From Weeksellaceae bacterium TAE3-ERU29 (GTDB lineage Bacteria; Bacteroidota; Bacteroidia; Flavobacteriales; Weeksellaceae), in assembly GCA_019218445.1 (NCBI GenBank), contig JAHUUM010000010.1:18469-82468 (forward strand): a stretch of DNA of 64,000 nucleotides, given 5' to 3'. Below, piece by piece: positions 26,276-35,652 of the stretch. Below the pieces are notes generated by a model. The model did no database searches. It was not told the origin of the DNA and was given only the letters and a program-made list of their open reading frames with translations. How positions within the stretch are numbered: position 1 is the first letter of the stretch; each line of letters starts with the position of its first letter. The position numbers and the translations under genes are program-made.

Positions 26276-27850
26276 ATGGAACAAGCGAGAAATTTTAACA
26301 CAAGCAAAAAAAGTAAAAGTATAACAAGCGAAATTGGCAGAGGAAAAATGCCACCTCAAGCCGTAGACTTAGAGGAAGCTGTACTGGGTGCTATGATGAT
26401 AGATAAAAAAGGTCTTAACGAAACAATAGAGATTTTGGAAGAAGACTTTTTTTACCGACCACAGCATAAAGATATTTTTGCGGCAATTTCTACATTGTTT
26501 AATGATTCTCAGCCGATAGATTTATTAACGGTTTCTAATCAACTGAAAAAAGACGGGAAATTTGATAGTGTAGGAGGAGATTTATACCTAATCGGACTGA
26601 CTGAAAAAGTATCTTCATCTGCTCATATTGAATATCATGCACGTGTAATTCAAGAAAAATATGTGTTGCGTAAATTGATAGAAATATCTTCTAATATTAT
26701 TGATAAAGCCTATAATGAAACCACAGATATTTTTGATTTATTAGATGAGTCTGAATCTGAGATATTTAAAATTACAGATGGAAGTTTAAAATCAGAATAT
26801 CAAGATTCGAAATCATTGGTTTACCAAGCGATAGAAGAAATAAAAGCGATGTCTAAAAAAGAAGGTTTAAGTGGAATTCCTTCCGGGTTTAAAGATATAG
26901 ATAAAATTACTTCCGGTTTTCATCCTTCAGATTTAGTAATTCTTGCAGCACGTCCGGGTATGGGTAAAACGGCTTTTGTACTTTCTATGGCGAAAAATGT
27001 AGCCGTAGATTACGAGATTCCTGTAGCTGTGTTTTCATTAGAGATGTCTAGTGTTCAGTTGATTAAGCGTTTAATTGTGGGGGAAACGGGAATAGACAAT
27101 GATAAAATAAAGAAAGGGAAATTAAATGATGCTGAGTGGAAACAGCTTTATACAAAAGTAAAAAGTTTAGAAAATGCTCCATTATTTATAGATGATACGC
27201 CTGCATTGAATATTTTTGATTTACGTGCAAAATGTCGTCGATTGGTTTCTCAGCATGGAGTAAAAATGATAGTTATTGATTATTTGCAATTAATGACCTC
27301 CAAAGATAAAAGTACAGGAACAAGAGAGCAAGAAATTTCTGCGATTTCCAGAGGTTTAAAAGCAATTGCAAAAGAATTAGAAGTTCCGGTTATAGCTTTG
27401 TCTCAGCTATCACGTTCGGTAGAAACAAGGGGAGGAAGTAAACGTCCGTTACTTTCTGATTTACGTGAATCGGGTGCGATAGAGCAGGATGCCGATATCG
27501 TATCATTTATTTATCGACCGGAGTATTATAAATTAGATACTTGGGACGATGAAGAGCATACGCCGTGTGAAGGTCAGGCAGAGTTTATCATTGCAAAACA
27601 CCGTAACGGAGCTTTGGAAAATATTCGATTGAAGTTTATTGCGCACCAAGCTAAATTTGCCGATTTAAATCCTGATACATTTTTCTTGGATGGTCCGGTG
27701 GAATTGCAAAGTAGTATGAATAGTGATTTAGCAAGTTCAGGCTCTGAATTGCCAACTATAAATCCCGAAGATTCTTTTGGTGTAATGGAGAGCAAAGGCT
27801 TTGACGATTCTTATTCAGACAATTATGATGGTGATGAACCACCTTTTTAA
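26276..27850 (+). CDS. dnaB: Replicative DNA helicase DnaB
   Basis: The hexameric 5'-3' helicase of the replication fork. From the ATG at 26276 the protein has 524 residues. The N-terminal primase-interacting domain starts VDLEEAVLGAMMIDKKG. The RecA-like domain has Walker A ARPGMGKTAFV near 225, SLEMSSVQL, Walker B MIVIDYLQLM near 325, LSQLSRSVETRGGSKRP and SDLRESGAIEQDAD. No intein is present. The last ~60 residues are acidic and variable. An ATG-like TTG start 10 codons upstream is open, but it would begin inside the terminator. Confidence 0.97.
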   Translation: MEQARNFNTSKKSKSITSEIGRGKMPPQAVDLEEAVLGAMMIDKKGLNETIEILEEDFFYRPQHKDIFAAISTLFNDSQPIDLLTVSNQLKKDGKFDSVGGDLYLIGLTEKVSSSAHIEYHARVIQEKYVLRKLIEISSNIIDKAYNETTDIFDLLDESESEIFKITDGSLKSEYQDSKSLVYQAIEEIKAMSKKEGLSGIPSGFKDIDKITSGFHPSDLVILAARPGMGKTAFVLSMAKNVAVDYEIPVAVFSLEMSSVQLIKRLIVGETGIDNDKIKKGKLNDAEWKQLYTKVKSLENAPLFIDDTPALNIFDLRAKCRRLVSQHGVKMIVIDYLQLMTSKDKSTGTREQEISAISRGLKAIAKELEVPVIALSQLSRSVETRGGSKRPLLSDLRESGAIEQDADIVSFIYRPEYYKLDTWDDEEHTPCEGQAEFIIAKHRNGALENIRLKFIAHQAKFADLNPDTFFLDGPVELQSSMNSDLASSGSELPTINPEDSFGVMESKGFDDSYSDNYDGDEPPF

Positions 27851-27909
27851 ATGATTAATTATAACTAAAGATTTTGTTTTAATTAAATAGTCAATTAGGT
27901 TATAAAACA

Positions 27910-29703
27910 TTGAAAGAAAAAATTGAATTAATATTAAAAACTTTACCGAATAATCCCGGAGTTTATCAGCATTTAGATAAAAACGGGAAAGTGATTTATG
28001 TAGGAAAAGCCAAGAATTTAAGAAAAAGGGTTGCCTCATATTTTCAGAAAGAGCATGATAATGCCAGAACAAAGTTGCTCGTTCGGCAAATAGAGGATAT
28101 AAAAACGATTGTTGTAGAAACTGAGTTTGATGCTCTTTTGTTGGAAAATAACTTAATCAAAAAGTATCAGCCTAAGTATAATGTAATGCTTAAGGATGAC
28201 AAATCTTATCCTTGGATTTGTATAAAAAAAGAGCGTTTTCCCAGATTAATTTATACTCGAAATGTAATAAAAGATGGTTCGGAGTATTTTGGTCCGTATG
28301 CTAATCCAAAGATAGCTAAGATATTACTGAATTTGTTTAAAGAAATTTATACCTTCAGAACTTGTAATTATGATTTGTCTGAACATAAAATAAAAGAAGG
28401 TAAATACAAAGTATGTTTAGAATACCATTTAGGGAATTGTTTAGGACCTTGTGAGGAATACCAGAGTGAGGAAGATTATATGAAAATGGTAGCAAATGCT
28501 CGTGATGTTTTAAAGGGGAACTTTAAAGAGGCTAACTCTTATTTAACTGAAAAAATGCATGAGTTTGCTGAAAAATTGGAGTTTGAAAAAGCTCAAAATA
28601 TAAAAGAGAAGATAGAGCTTTTAGATAAGTATCAAGCTAAATCTACAGTTGTTCACCCGTCTATTTCTAATGTTGATGTTTATTCAATTATTTCAGATGA
28701 AAGTTATGCGTACGTCAACTTTTTTAATATTGTGAATGGGGCTATTATTAGAAGTCATACTACTGAAATTAAAAAGAAATTAGATGAAACCGATGCCGAA
28801 ATTTTAGAAGAAGCTATTATTGAGCTTAGAGAGCGTTTTCCGTCTATGGTTCGGGAAATTTATTTACCGTTTGAGGTTGATTTTGAAATACCTAATGTCA
28901 AAATTACTGTGCCTTTAATCGGTGATAAAAAACGAATTGTAGAACTATCTGAAAGAAATGCAAAGTATTACCGAATAGAAAAATTAAAACAGACCAAAAT
29001 TGTAGATCCCGACAGGCATACCAATCGAATTATGGCTCAAATGAAAACGGATTTACGAATGCCGGTAGAGCCTCGTCATATAGAAGGATTTGATAATTCT
29101 AATATTCAAGGAACAAATCCTGTTTCGGCTTGTGTAGTTTTTAAAAATGGGAAACCAAGTAAAAAAGATTACCGAATTTTCAATGTGAAAACAGTAGAAG
29201 GTCCGGATGATTTTGCTACTATGGAAGAGGTGATTTATCGTCGGTACAAAAGGCTATTGGAAGAAGAGGAGGAATTGCCTCAATTGATTGTGATAGACGG
29301 AGGAAAAGGTCAGTTGGGAGCAGCACTTAAAAGTTTAGATAAATTGGGGTTAAGAGGTCAAATTTCAATTATAGGAATAGCAAAAAGGTTAGAAGAAATA
29401 TTTTTTCCCGGAGATAGTATTCCGCTTTATTTAGATAAATCTTCTGAAACTTTAAAAATCTTACAACATATTAGAAATGAATCTCACCGATTCGGAATTA
29501 CAAGACATAGAAACCGACGAAGTAAAAATTCATTTAATTCTGAATTAGAAGGGATTCAAGGAATTGGTCCGCAAACTATAAAAGAGCTTTTAAAACATTA
29601 TAAATCGGTGAAAAGAATAAAGGAATCCGATAAAAAAGAATTAGAAGAAGTAGTGGGGGTACACCGAGCAAGTTTAATTTGGGATTATTTTAATAAAGGC
29701 TAA
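27910..29703 (+). CDS. uvrC: Excinuclease ABC subunit C
   Basis: Makes both incisions in nucleotide excision repair. The 597-residue protein has a GIY-YIG domain (NPGVYQHLDKNGKVIYVGKA, residues ~17-36), a Cys cluster (CLEYHLGNCLGPCEEY near 165), a UVR motif near 205 that binds UvrB, the RNase H-like second nuclease (IEGFDNSNIQGT near 395 and IVIDGGKGQL near 465), and C-terminal helix-hairpin-helix motifs (LEGIQGIGPQTIKELLKHY). The start is TTG at 27910: no ATG lies upstream in frame before a stop, and the product begins with the family's usual KEKIELILKTLP. Mfd in the same window works in the same pathway. Confidence 0.96.
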   Translation: MKEKIELILKTLPNNPGVYQHLDKNGKVIYVGKAKNLRKRVASYFQKEHDNARTKLLVRQIEDIKTIVVETEFDALLLENNLIKKYQPKYNVMLKDDKSYPWICIKKERFPRLIYTRNVIKDGSEYFGPYANPKIAKILLNLFKEIYTFRTCNYDLSEHKIKEGKYKVCLEYHLGNCLGPCEEYQSEEDYMKMVANARDVLKGNFKEANSYLTEKMHEFAEKLEFEKAQNIKEKIELLDKYQAKSTVVHPSISNVDVYSIISDESYAYVNFFNIVNGAIIRSHTTEIKKKLDETDAEILEEAIIELRERFPSMVREIYLPFEVDFEIPNVKITVPLIGDKKRIVELSERNAKYYRIEKLKQTKIVDPDRHTNRIMAQMKTDLRMPVEPRHIEGFDNSNIQGTNPVSACVVFKNGKPSKKDYRIFNVKTVEGPDDFATMEEVIYRRYKRLLEEEEELPQLIVIDGGKGQLGAALKSLDKLGLRGQISIIGIAKRLEEIFFPGDSIPLYLDKSSETLKILQHIRNESHRFGITRHRNRRSKNSFNSELEGIQGIGPQTIKELLKHYKSVKRIKESDKKELEEVVGVHRASLIWDYFNKG

Positions 29704-29745
29704 ACTTTAAATTAAATAGAGATTAAATAATATAGAGAAAGTAGT

Positions 29746-30348
29746 ATGAAAGTTAATGAAAAAATTGATAATTCAATTAGCTTTATCATTGAGTTAGAAA
29801 AGTTAAAAGCAGTATATAGAAAAGCAGTAATAAAGTCAGATGGTTACCGCCGTGAGAATTCAGCAGAACACAGTTGGCATGCTAGCTTAGCTTCTCAGAT
29901 ATTATTTTCTTTTTCGGATATAGAGGTGGATATTAATAAAGTAATAAAAATGCTATTAATTCATGAAATTTCTGAAATTTACGCAGGAGATTTCTTTGCC
30001 TTTGGTGACAGTGAAAATAAAAATCATCATCAAGATGCCGAGCGTAAAGCAATCAATGATTTGTTTAAGAATTTCCCAATAGAATTTGTTAAATCAGTTA
30101 GAGATCTTTGGTGGGAATTTGAAGAAACTCAAACTCTTGAAGCCCAATTCGCTGTATGCATTGATAGAATTATACCTTTTATTCAGAATATGAATAATCA
30201 AGGCGGAAGTTGGTCTGAGTTTAAAATAACTAAAACTCAAATATTAAAACGTAACTCACTTTTAAAATCAGTATCAACTCAATTATGGGACTATATAAAT
30301 ATGCAATTAGATTATGCTGTTTCTCAGGGTTGGGTTATTGATAATTAA
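29746..30348 (+). CDS. HD-domain protein, YfbR/HDDC2-like nucleotide phosphohydrolase
   Basis: A 200-residue protein of the HD_3 group, whose known members are 5'-deoxynucleotidases. The metal ligands appear as His42/His45 in AEHSWHASLAS and Asp82 in EIYAGDFFAFGD. At the signature HD dyad the sequence reads LLIHEISEIYAGD, so His73 is followed by Glu74 instead of Asp. KNHHQDAERKAI near residue 92 is typical of this subgroup. It follows uvrC by 43 bases. Activity is likely but the altered ligand makes it less certain. Confidence 0.75.
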   Translation: MKVNEKIDNSISFIIELEKLKAVYRKAVIKSDGYRRENSAEHSWHASLASQILFSFSDIEVDINKVIKMLLIHEISEIYAGDFFAFGDSENKNHHQDAERKAINDLFKNFPIEFVKSVRDLWWEFEETQTLEAQFAVCIDRIIPFIQNMNNQGGSWSEFKITKTQILKRNSLLKSVSTQLWDYINMQLDYAVSQGWVIDN

Positions 30349-30485
30349 AATATATTAGTTTTTATCATACCACACTGAATTACCTAAAAGGGGAAAGTTC
30401 TTTATTGAATACCAGTTATTATAATGCACCTTATAAGCCTTATTTCTATCTGAAATTTATTTGGAGAAGATAATGATAGAACGAG

Positions 30486-30515
30486 TTAAAATCTAAATTT
30501 ATAAATAATAAAAAA
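30486..30515. repeat. 30-bp direct repeat, left copy
   Basis: This AT-rich 30-base stretch, which starts TTAAAATCTAAATTTATAAA, is identical to 32925-32954. The two copies bracket the outer-membrane receptor gene; see the right copy. Confidence 0.85.
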
Positions 30516-30540
30516 ATATTATTTATGTTATAAAAAAATA

Positions 30541-30548
30541 TATATTTG
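30541..30548 (+). promoter_or_regulatory. -7 box of the OMP receptor gene
   Basis: TATATTTG matches TAnnTTTG and ends four bases before the ATG at 30553. Transcription from it would start at or very near the start codon, giving a leaderless or near-leaderless mRNA. Confidence 0.55.
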
Positions 30549-30552
30549 TAAC

Positions 30553-32928
30553 ATGAAAGATATTTATATAAAAAAGACTATTTTCTTAACTCTTTTTGTT
30601 TTTTCTTATTTTTTATTTTCTCAAGAAATTACGATAAAAGGAAAAGTGATAGACAACGAACAAATGCCTGCTGTCTATACAGAAGTTTTATTAAAAACAG
30701 AAAAAGACAGTTTACTTAGCTACACATTTAGTGATGGTGACGGTACTTTCAGCTTTTCTGTAAAAAAGACCAAGCAACCTTATATTGTGAGCATAGAACA
30801 GTTTGGGCAGGAATTATTTACGCAAACTATTTTACCTACAAAAGATATTGATTTAAAAACAATAAAGATTGACAATGCTTTAAAATTGGATGCGGTTGTA
30901 GCAGAAGGAAAGAAAAAGTTAATTGAGCAAAAAGTAGATAGGTTGGTTTATAATGTAGAAAACTCTATTGCTTCACAAGGGATGACTGCCGTAGAAATAC
31001 TTAAAAGTACGCCTCTTTTACGAACTGATGATAATGGGATTTCGATTGCGGGGAAAAGTAGTGTGGCAGTAATGATAAACGATAGAATGGTGCATATGAG
31101 TGGTAGAGAACTTATGAATTATTTATCTTCTCTTTCGTCCGACAACATACAAAGTATAGAGGTAATTACAACACCACCGGCAAAATACGAAGCATCAGGA
31201 AATAGCGGGTTGGTAAATATTATACTAAAAAAGAATCCAAATATCGGGTGGAGTGGCTCATTAAGAGGTACCTACCAAAAAAGTACATATCATGGAGAAC
31301 GCCTAGGTGCTACTTTAAACTATCAAAGAGAAAAAATAAATACTTCGCTAAAAGTTAATCAGTTTGATTTACCATATAATGTCATTTCAACCCGAGATTT
31401 AATAGGAAAAGATAATGCCATTTATTCAACGGAAACACGAAAAGATCGTCCTCATTTGTGGAGTGTTAATTATGCGTTGGATTATCAATTATCTCCTAAC
31501 CAAAATCTTGGGTTTATTTATGATTATAGTCAATTTTATTTTGACTCAAATGCCAATGGAAATACACGTTATGAACATACAAATCATATAGATTCCACAC
31601 TCGTGACACTCCAAAATCAGAAATGGGATTCGCCGGCTCATACATTAAATACGTATTATGATCTAAAATTAGATACATTAGGAAAGAAAATAAGTTTTAC
31701 AGGGAATGTGCTTATTAGACCCACAGAAAAAGTAAATAATTTAGATACGAAAACCCTTGATACCCATTCTCAAACATTGGTAAAAAACAGCAGTGATATG
31801 AAATACAATGTTTATTCCGGACAAATGGATATTACCTTGCCGTATGATTGGAGTAATTGGGAAACGGGCGTAAAGTATACCTTATTTACAAATGATTCCG
31901 ATGTAAAATATTTTAATTATAAAAATAAAGAATATATTATTAATCCATTGAATAGCAATGTTTTTAAGTATAAAGAAAATAACTATTCGGCATACATTAG
32001 TTGGGATAGAGAGTTGAGCAAAAAGTGGTCTGCCAAAGCAGGTTTACGATATGAATATACCACCTTGGAAGGTAGTACACCCGGAGAAATAACAAAAATT
32101 AAAAGCAATTATGGAAAATTATTCCCAACCGCTTATCTTAGTTATAAACCTAATAGTAACAATGCCATTTCTATTGATTATTCCAGACGTATTTCTCGTC
32201 CTTCTTTTCAAGAATTAAATCCATTCCGTTGGTATACCAATCCGTACATTTATTATACAGGAAATCCCAATGTGAAGCCTTCCTTTAGTGATAATGTATC
32301 TCTTTCCTATAACTATAAAGGGAAAATAACTGCATCTTTATATAATAATTACAGCAAAGGAAATAATACACATATTGCTTATTTTGAAAACGGAATTAAC
32401 AGTAATGTAATGCAAAACGCATACAATCAGAATAAAACCGGCCTACGTTTAGGTTATTATGAAACCTTTTTCAATCGATGGGAAGTCTCTTTTAACGCTA
32501 CGGGAACCCATACCGAAACAACACCTATTATAGATGGAGTAGAGAAATTCTCTATGAATTCTTACTCTTATTCTATTTACAATACCATTGCAGTGGATAA
32601 AGATAAAAAATGGTATGTACTTATCAATCATACCTATAATTCTCCATTTTTAGCTTATAATATTTATTTAGAAAAACAGATTGAATTTTCTGTGGGAGTA
32701 AGAACTTCATTTTTCGATAGAAAATTGAGTGTAAGTGCTAATGTAAGCGATTTATTTAAAACTCTCAAAAATGAAGGATATTCGTATAACAATGGATATC
32801 GTTCCCAATTTTCTGCCTACAATGATTACCAGCGATTTACACTTAGTCTTAGCTACAATTTTGGAAGCAGTAAAGTTAAAGGAGCAAATAAAAGGGTTAA
32901 TTTTGAAGATAAATATAGAGCAAATTAA
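30553..32928 (+). CDS. Outer-membrane beta-barrel receptor (OMP_b-brl_3 type, CarboxypepD_reg-like)
   Basis: A 791-residue outer-membrane protein. A signal peptide ends near FLFSQ (residue 23). A carboxypeptidase-regulatory-like domain covers about 24-105 (ITIKGKVIDNEQMPAVYTEV). A plug-like region follows (VEILKSTPLLRTDDNGISIAG and IEVITTPPAKYEASGNSGLVNIILKK near 205), then an OMP_b-brl_3 barrel with the signature SIDYSRRISRPSFQELNPF near 540. This group is TonB-receptor-like but usually lacks a classical TonB box, and its substrates are mostly unknown. It is a single gene between two identical 30-bp repeats. Confidence 0.85.
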   Translation: MKDIYIKKTIFLTLFVFSYFLFSQEITIKGKVIDNEQMPAVYTEVLLKTEKDSLLSYTFSDGDGTFSFSVKKTKQPYIVSIEQFGQELFTQTILPTKDIDLKTIKIDNALKLDAVVAEGKKKLIEQKVDRLVYNVENSIASQGMTAVEILKSTPLLRTDDNGISIAGKSSVAVMINDRMVHMSGRELMNYLSSLSSDNIQSIEVITTPPAKYEASGNSGLVNIILKKNPNIGWSGSLRGTYQKSTYHGERLGATLNYQREKINTSLKVNQFDLPYNVISTRDLIGKDNAIYSTETRKDRPHLWSVNYALDYQLSPNQNLGFIYDYSQFYFDSNANGNTRYEHTNHIDSTLVTLQNQKWDSPAHTLNTYYDLKLDTLGKKISFTGNVLIRPTEKVNNLDTKTLDTHSQTLVKNSSDMKYNVYSGQMDITLPYDWSNWETGVKYTLFTNDSDVKYFNYKNKEYIINPLNSNVFKYKENNYSAYISWDRELSKKWSAKAGLRYEYTTLEGSTPGEITKIKSNYGKLFPTAYLSYKPNSNNAISIDYSRRISRPSFQELNPFRWYTNPYIYYTGNPNVKPSFSDNVSLSYNYKGKITASLYNNYSKGNNTHIAYFENGINSNVMQNAYNQNKTGLRLGYYETFFNRWEVSFNATGTHTETTPIIDGVEKFSMNSYSYSIYNTIAVDKDKKWYVLINHTYNSPFLAYNIYLEKQIEFSVGVRTSFFDRKLSVSANVSDLFKTLKNEGYSYNNGYRSQFSAYNDYQRFTLSLSYNFGSSKVKGANKRVNFEDKYRAN

Positions 32929-32954
32929 AATCTAAATTTATAAATAATAAAAAA
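32925..32954. repeat. 30-bp direct repeat, right copy
   Basis: Identical to 30486-30515. The copy begins inside the last codons of the receptor gene and contains its TAA stop (32926-32928). The unit between the repeats is about 2.44 kb. Confidence 0.85.
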
Positions 32955-32985
32955 GTGCTATAACCGAAATTATAGCACTTTTTGT
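32949..32985. terminator. Bidirectional terminator between receptor and galK
   Basis: AAAGTGCTATAA pairs with TTATAGCACTTT around a six-base loop, with T or A runs on both sides. It serves the receptor gene on the plus strand and galK on the minus strand. Confidence 0.85.
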
Positions 32986-32999
32986 ATAACTAAAAGAAA

Positions 33000-34157
33000 T
33001 TAAGCCAATTGTCTTGCACCATCGCTAATGACGACGTCATAAACTTTTGGTTCTTTATCATATTTTTCCAAATAGGCTTTTTTAGCTTTAGCAATAAATT
33101 CATCGTATAAATTTTCTTTTACCAAGTTGATTGTACAGCCGCCAAATCCGCCACCCATTACACGAGAACCTGTAACGCCACATTCTTTAGCTACGTTGTT
33201 TAAGAAATCTAACTCTTCACAACTTACTTCGTATAAACGGCTCATTCCGTCATGGGTTTCATACATTTTTTGTCCTACAGTTTCATAATCGTCTTTTTGT
33301 AATGCCTCACAAACGTCTAATACACGCTGCGTTTCTTCTATTACATATTCCGCACGCATGTAATCCTCTTCGGAAACTTTGTCTTTTGCTTCATTGAGCA
33401 TTTCCATAGAAGCATCTCTTAAAAACTCAACTTCAGAGTGATTTTTCTTGATTTCCTCAGCAACTCTCTCACAAGATTCGCGACGTTTATTGTAAGCAGA
33501 GGATGCTAATTCATGTTTAACAACAGTATCTAATAAAACTAATTTATATCCATGATTATTCGGACTGAACGGGAAATATTCATACTCCATAGATTTACAA
33601 TCTAAGCGCATTAAATTTCCTTTTTTACCGAAAACAGAAGCAAACTGATCCATAATACCGCATTTTACATCTACATAATTATGCTCTGTCGATTGCCCTA
33701 TTTTTGCTAATTCAAATTTATCAATTCCTAAATCGAACATTTTATTTAAGGCAAAAGCATAAGTACTCTCTAATGCTGCAGATGAAGACATACCTGCTCC
33801 TAACGGAACATCACCGGCAAATACAGTATCAAAGCCTTCTATTCTTCCACCTCTTTTTAAAATCTCCCTAGAAACTCCGAAGATATATTTTGCCCAGTTT
33901 TGGTTTGGAATATCTTCCTCGTTTAAACCAAACTCTAAACTTTTGTTTAAATCAATTGAATAAGCACGTACTTTATCCGTTCCATTCTTTTTGATTTCGG
34001 CAACCATACCTTTGTCAATAGCACCCGGAAAAACAAAACTACCATTATAATCTGTGTGTTCTCCGATTAAATTAATACGCCCCGGAGAGGTAAAAACTTC
34101 TCCTTCGGTTTTAAATTTTTCTTTAAAGGTATCTCTAACTTTCTTCTGTAAATCCAT
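33000..34157 (-). CDS. galK: Galactokinase
   Basis: Phosphorylates galactose to galactose-1-phosphate (Leloir pathway). The 385-residue protein has the GHMP-kinase signature GRINLIGEHTDYNGSFVFPG near residue 25, GAGMSSSAALE (the ATP loop) near 118, KCGIMDQFASVFG with the catalytic Asp near 167, and VTGSRVMGGGFGGCTINLV near 330. Length is normal. It lies downstream of a FucP-type sugar transporter in the same direction but behind a terminator, so it may need its own promoter. galT, galE and galM are not in view. Confidence 0.97.
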   Translation of the reverse strand: MDLQKKVRDTFKEKFKTEGEVFTSPGRINLIGEHTDYNGSFVFPGAIDKGMVAEIKKNGTDKVRAYSIDLNKSLEFGLNEEDIPNQNWAKYIFGVSREILKRGGRIEGFDTVFAGDVPLGAGMSSSAALESTYAFALNKMFDLGIDKFELAKIGQSTEHNYVDVKCGIMDQFASVFGKKGNLMRLDCKSMEYEYFPFSPNNHGYKLVLLDTVVKHELASSAYNKRRESCERVAEEIKKNHSEVEFLRDASMEMLNEAKDKVSEEDYMRAEYVIEETQRVLDVCEALQKDDYETVGQKMYETHDGMSRLYEVSCEELDFLNNVAKECGVTGSRVMGGGFGGCTINLVKENLYDEFIAKAKKAYLEKYDKEPKVYDVVISDGARQLA

Positions 34158-34211
34158 GATATTTATACTTATTGTTTAGAACTTAAATTTAATGAATTTA
34201 TTTCTATTAAA

Positions 34212-34246
34212 ATAAAAAAACTCTGAAATTCTCAGAGTTTTTTGTT
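34212..34246 (-). terminator. Intrinsic terminator after the sugar transporter
   Basis: AAACTCTGA pairs with TCAGAGTTT around a five-base loop, with a T run on the minus-strand side. It lies between the transporter stop and galK. Confidence 0.8.
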
Positions 34247-34266
34247 TACTTTATAATTATTTGTGA

Positions 34267-35550
34267 TTAAACGATAGGTGTTTTTTCTAAAATATCATCT
34301 CTTTCTTTCACTTTATGTCCTACTAAAGCATAGTATAACAAGAATAACTCACCAACTACAACGATGATCCAAGTTAATTCCCATCCTCCGACAGCATCTG
34401 CAGTGATACCTTGAACGAATGGTAGAATTGCTCCACCTACAACCCCCATCATTAAAGCTCCTGAACCTTTAGAAGTATATCTTCCGAGTCTTTCGATAGC
34501 TAATGCGAAAATTGCAGGCCACATAATTGAATGGAATAAACCTACTCCTACAAGTAACCAAGGGTTTTTTAGTACCATAGATGCAATTACTAATATAGTT
34601 GCAGCAATAGAGGTTACAAGTAATTGTGTATTTGCAGGGATTTTACTTACGAAACTTCCTGCTAAACGTCCAATAAGCATTCCTCCCCAGTACATAGAAG
34701 CCATTTGAGCTGCTGTAGTAGCTTGGTATCCTATATCTTCTGCAAAAAGGTTGATGTTAGCTCCAACTGCCACTTCTACTCCTACATAAAAGAAGATAGC
34801 TAAAACTCCTAATGCTAAGTGAGAGAATTTCCAAACGCTTTTTGGTAATTTTTCATCTTTATTAGCTGTACTTCCTGCAATGTCAGGTAAATCTAATTTT
34901 TTAAGAATAATAGTTAAAATAGCTACTACTACAATTAAGATTCCAAAAGGTAGATATAATGAATCTACTCTCATATCTTCTACAGATTGTCCTTGGAAAA
35001 TAACATAAGCAACAAAGAAAGGTGCTAAAGTAGTCATAGTCGAGTTACCTGCTCCTGCAATTGTTTGTCTTTGCACTCCACTGGTTCCCGGTACTTTACA
35101 AGCTACCAGATAAGGATTAATTGCTGCTTGTAAAAAGGTTAAAGCTGTTCCTGCTACAAATGATCCTAAAAGGAAAATAAAGTAAGCATGAGGAATAGTA
35201 GCTCCTGCTATTACCATAGAAGAACCTCCAGATGCACTGAATTGATAGGCTGATAATTCGAAAATACCGAAAGCGACTATCAGTATAATTAAGCCTCTTA
35301 CAAGAGAGTTTCTATATCCTACGGAGTCGATTGATTTTGCTCCTACATTTCCCATTACTAAATAAGCCAAGAAAAAGGAGAATGTAATAAGGGTAGTTAA
35401 TGTATTTTGCAAATCACCTGCTTTACTTAAAAAAGCGGATTTTAATGGTAGTTGAAACTGCTGATTAACCACAGTAATGAAACCTACCAACGCCATTAGG
35501 ATTACCATTGTAATAAATGGACCTAAATAATTTTGTTTTGTTTTACTCAT
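34267..35550 (-). CDS. Sugar:H+ symporter of the FucP/GluP MFS family
   Basis: A 427-residue transporter with about 12 membrane segments. It shows the FucP-family features: an N-terminal NQQFQLPLKSAFLS segment in the first loop, AGATIPHAYFIFLLGSFVAG, QAAINPYLVACKVPGTSGVQR, and FYVGVEVAVGANINLFAEDI in the second half. Family members carry L-fucose, glucose or galactose with protons. With galK next to it, galactose or glucose/galactose is the likely cargo. The ATG at 35550 fits the family start (MSKTKQNYLGPF); a TTG nine codons upstream is ignored. Confidence 0.9.
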   Translation of the reverse strand: MSKTKQNYLGPFITMVILMALVGFITVVNQQFQLPLKSAFLSKAGDLQNTLTTLITFSFFLAYLVMGNVGAKSIDSVGYRNSLVRGLIILIVAFGIFELSAYQFSASGGSSMVIAGATIPHAYFIFLLGSFVAGTALTFLQAAINPYLVACKVPGTSGVQRQTIAGAGNSTMTTLAPFFVAYVIFQGQSVEDMRVDSLYLPFGILIVVVAILTIILKKLDLPDIAGSTANKDEKLPKSVWKFSHLALGVLAIFFYVGVEVAVGANINLFAEDIGYQATTAAQMASMYWGGMLIGRLAGSFVSKIPANTQLLVTSIAATILVIASMVLKNPWLLVGVGLFHSIMWPAIFALAIERLGRYTSKGSGALMMGVVGGAILPFVQGITADAVGGWELTWIIVVVGELFLLYYALVGHKVKERDDILEKTPIV

Positions 35551-35652
35551 TTGTATATGATTTTTATTTTTTATCAATTAAACTTACTGCAAAATACAAC
35601 TTTTTTTCAATTTCCCAAGAATAAAAAAATATGATTAAATATATGTTTTATA

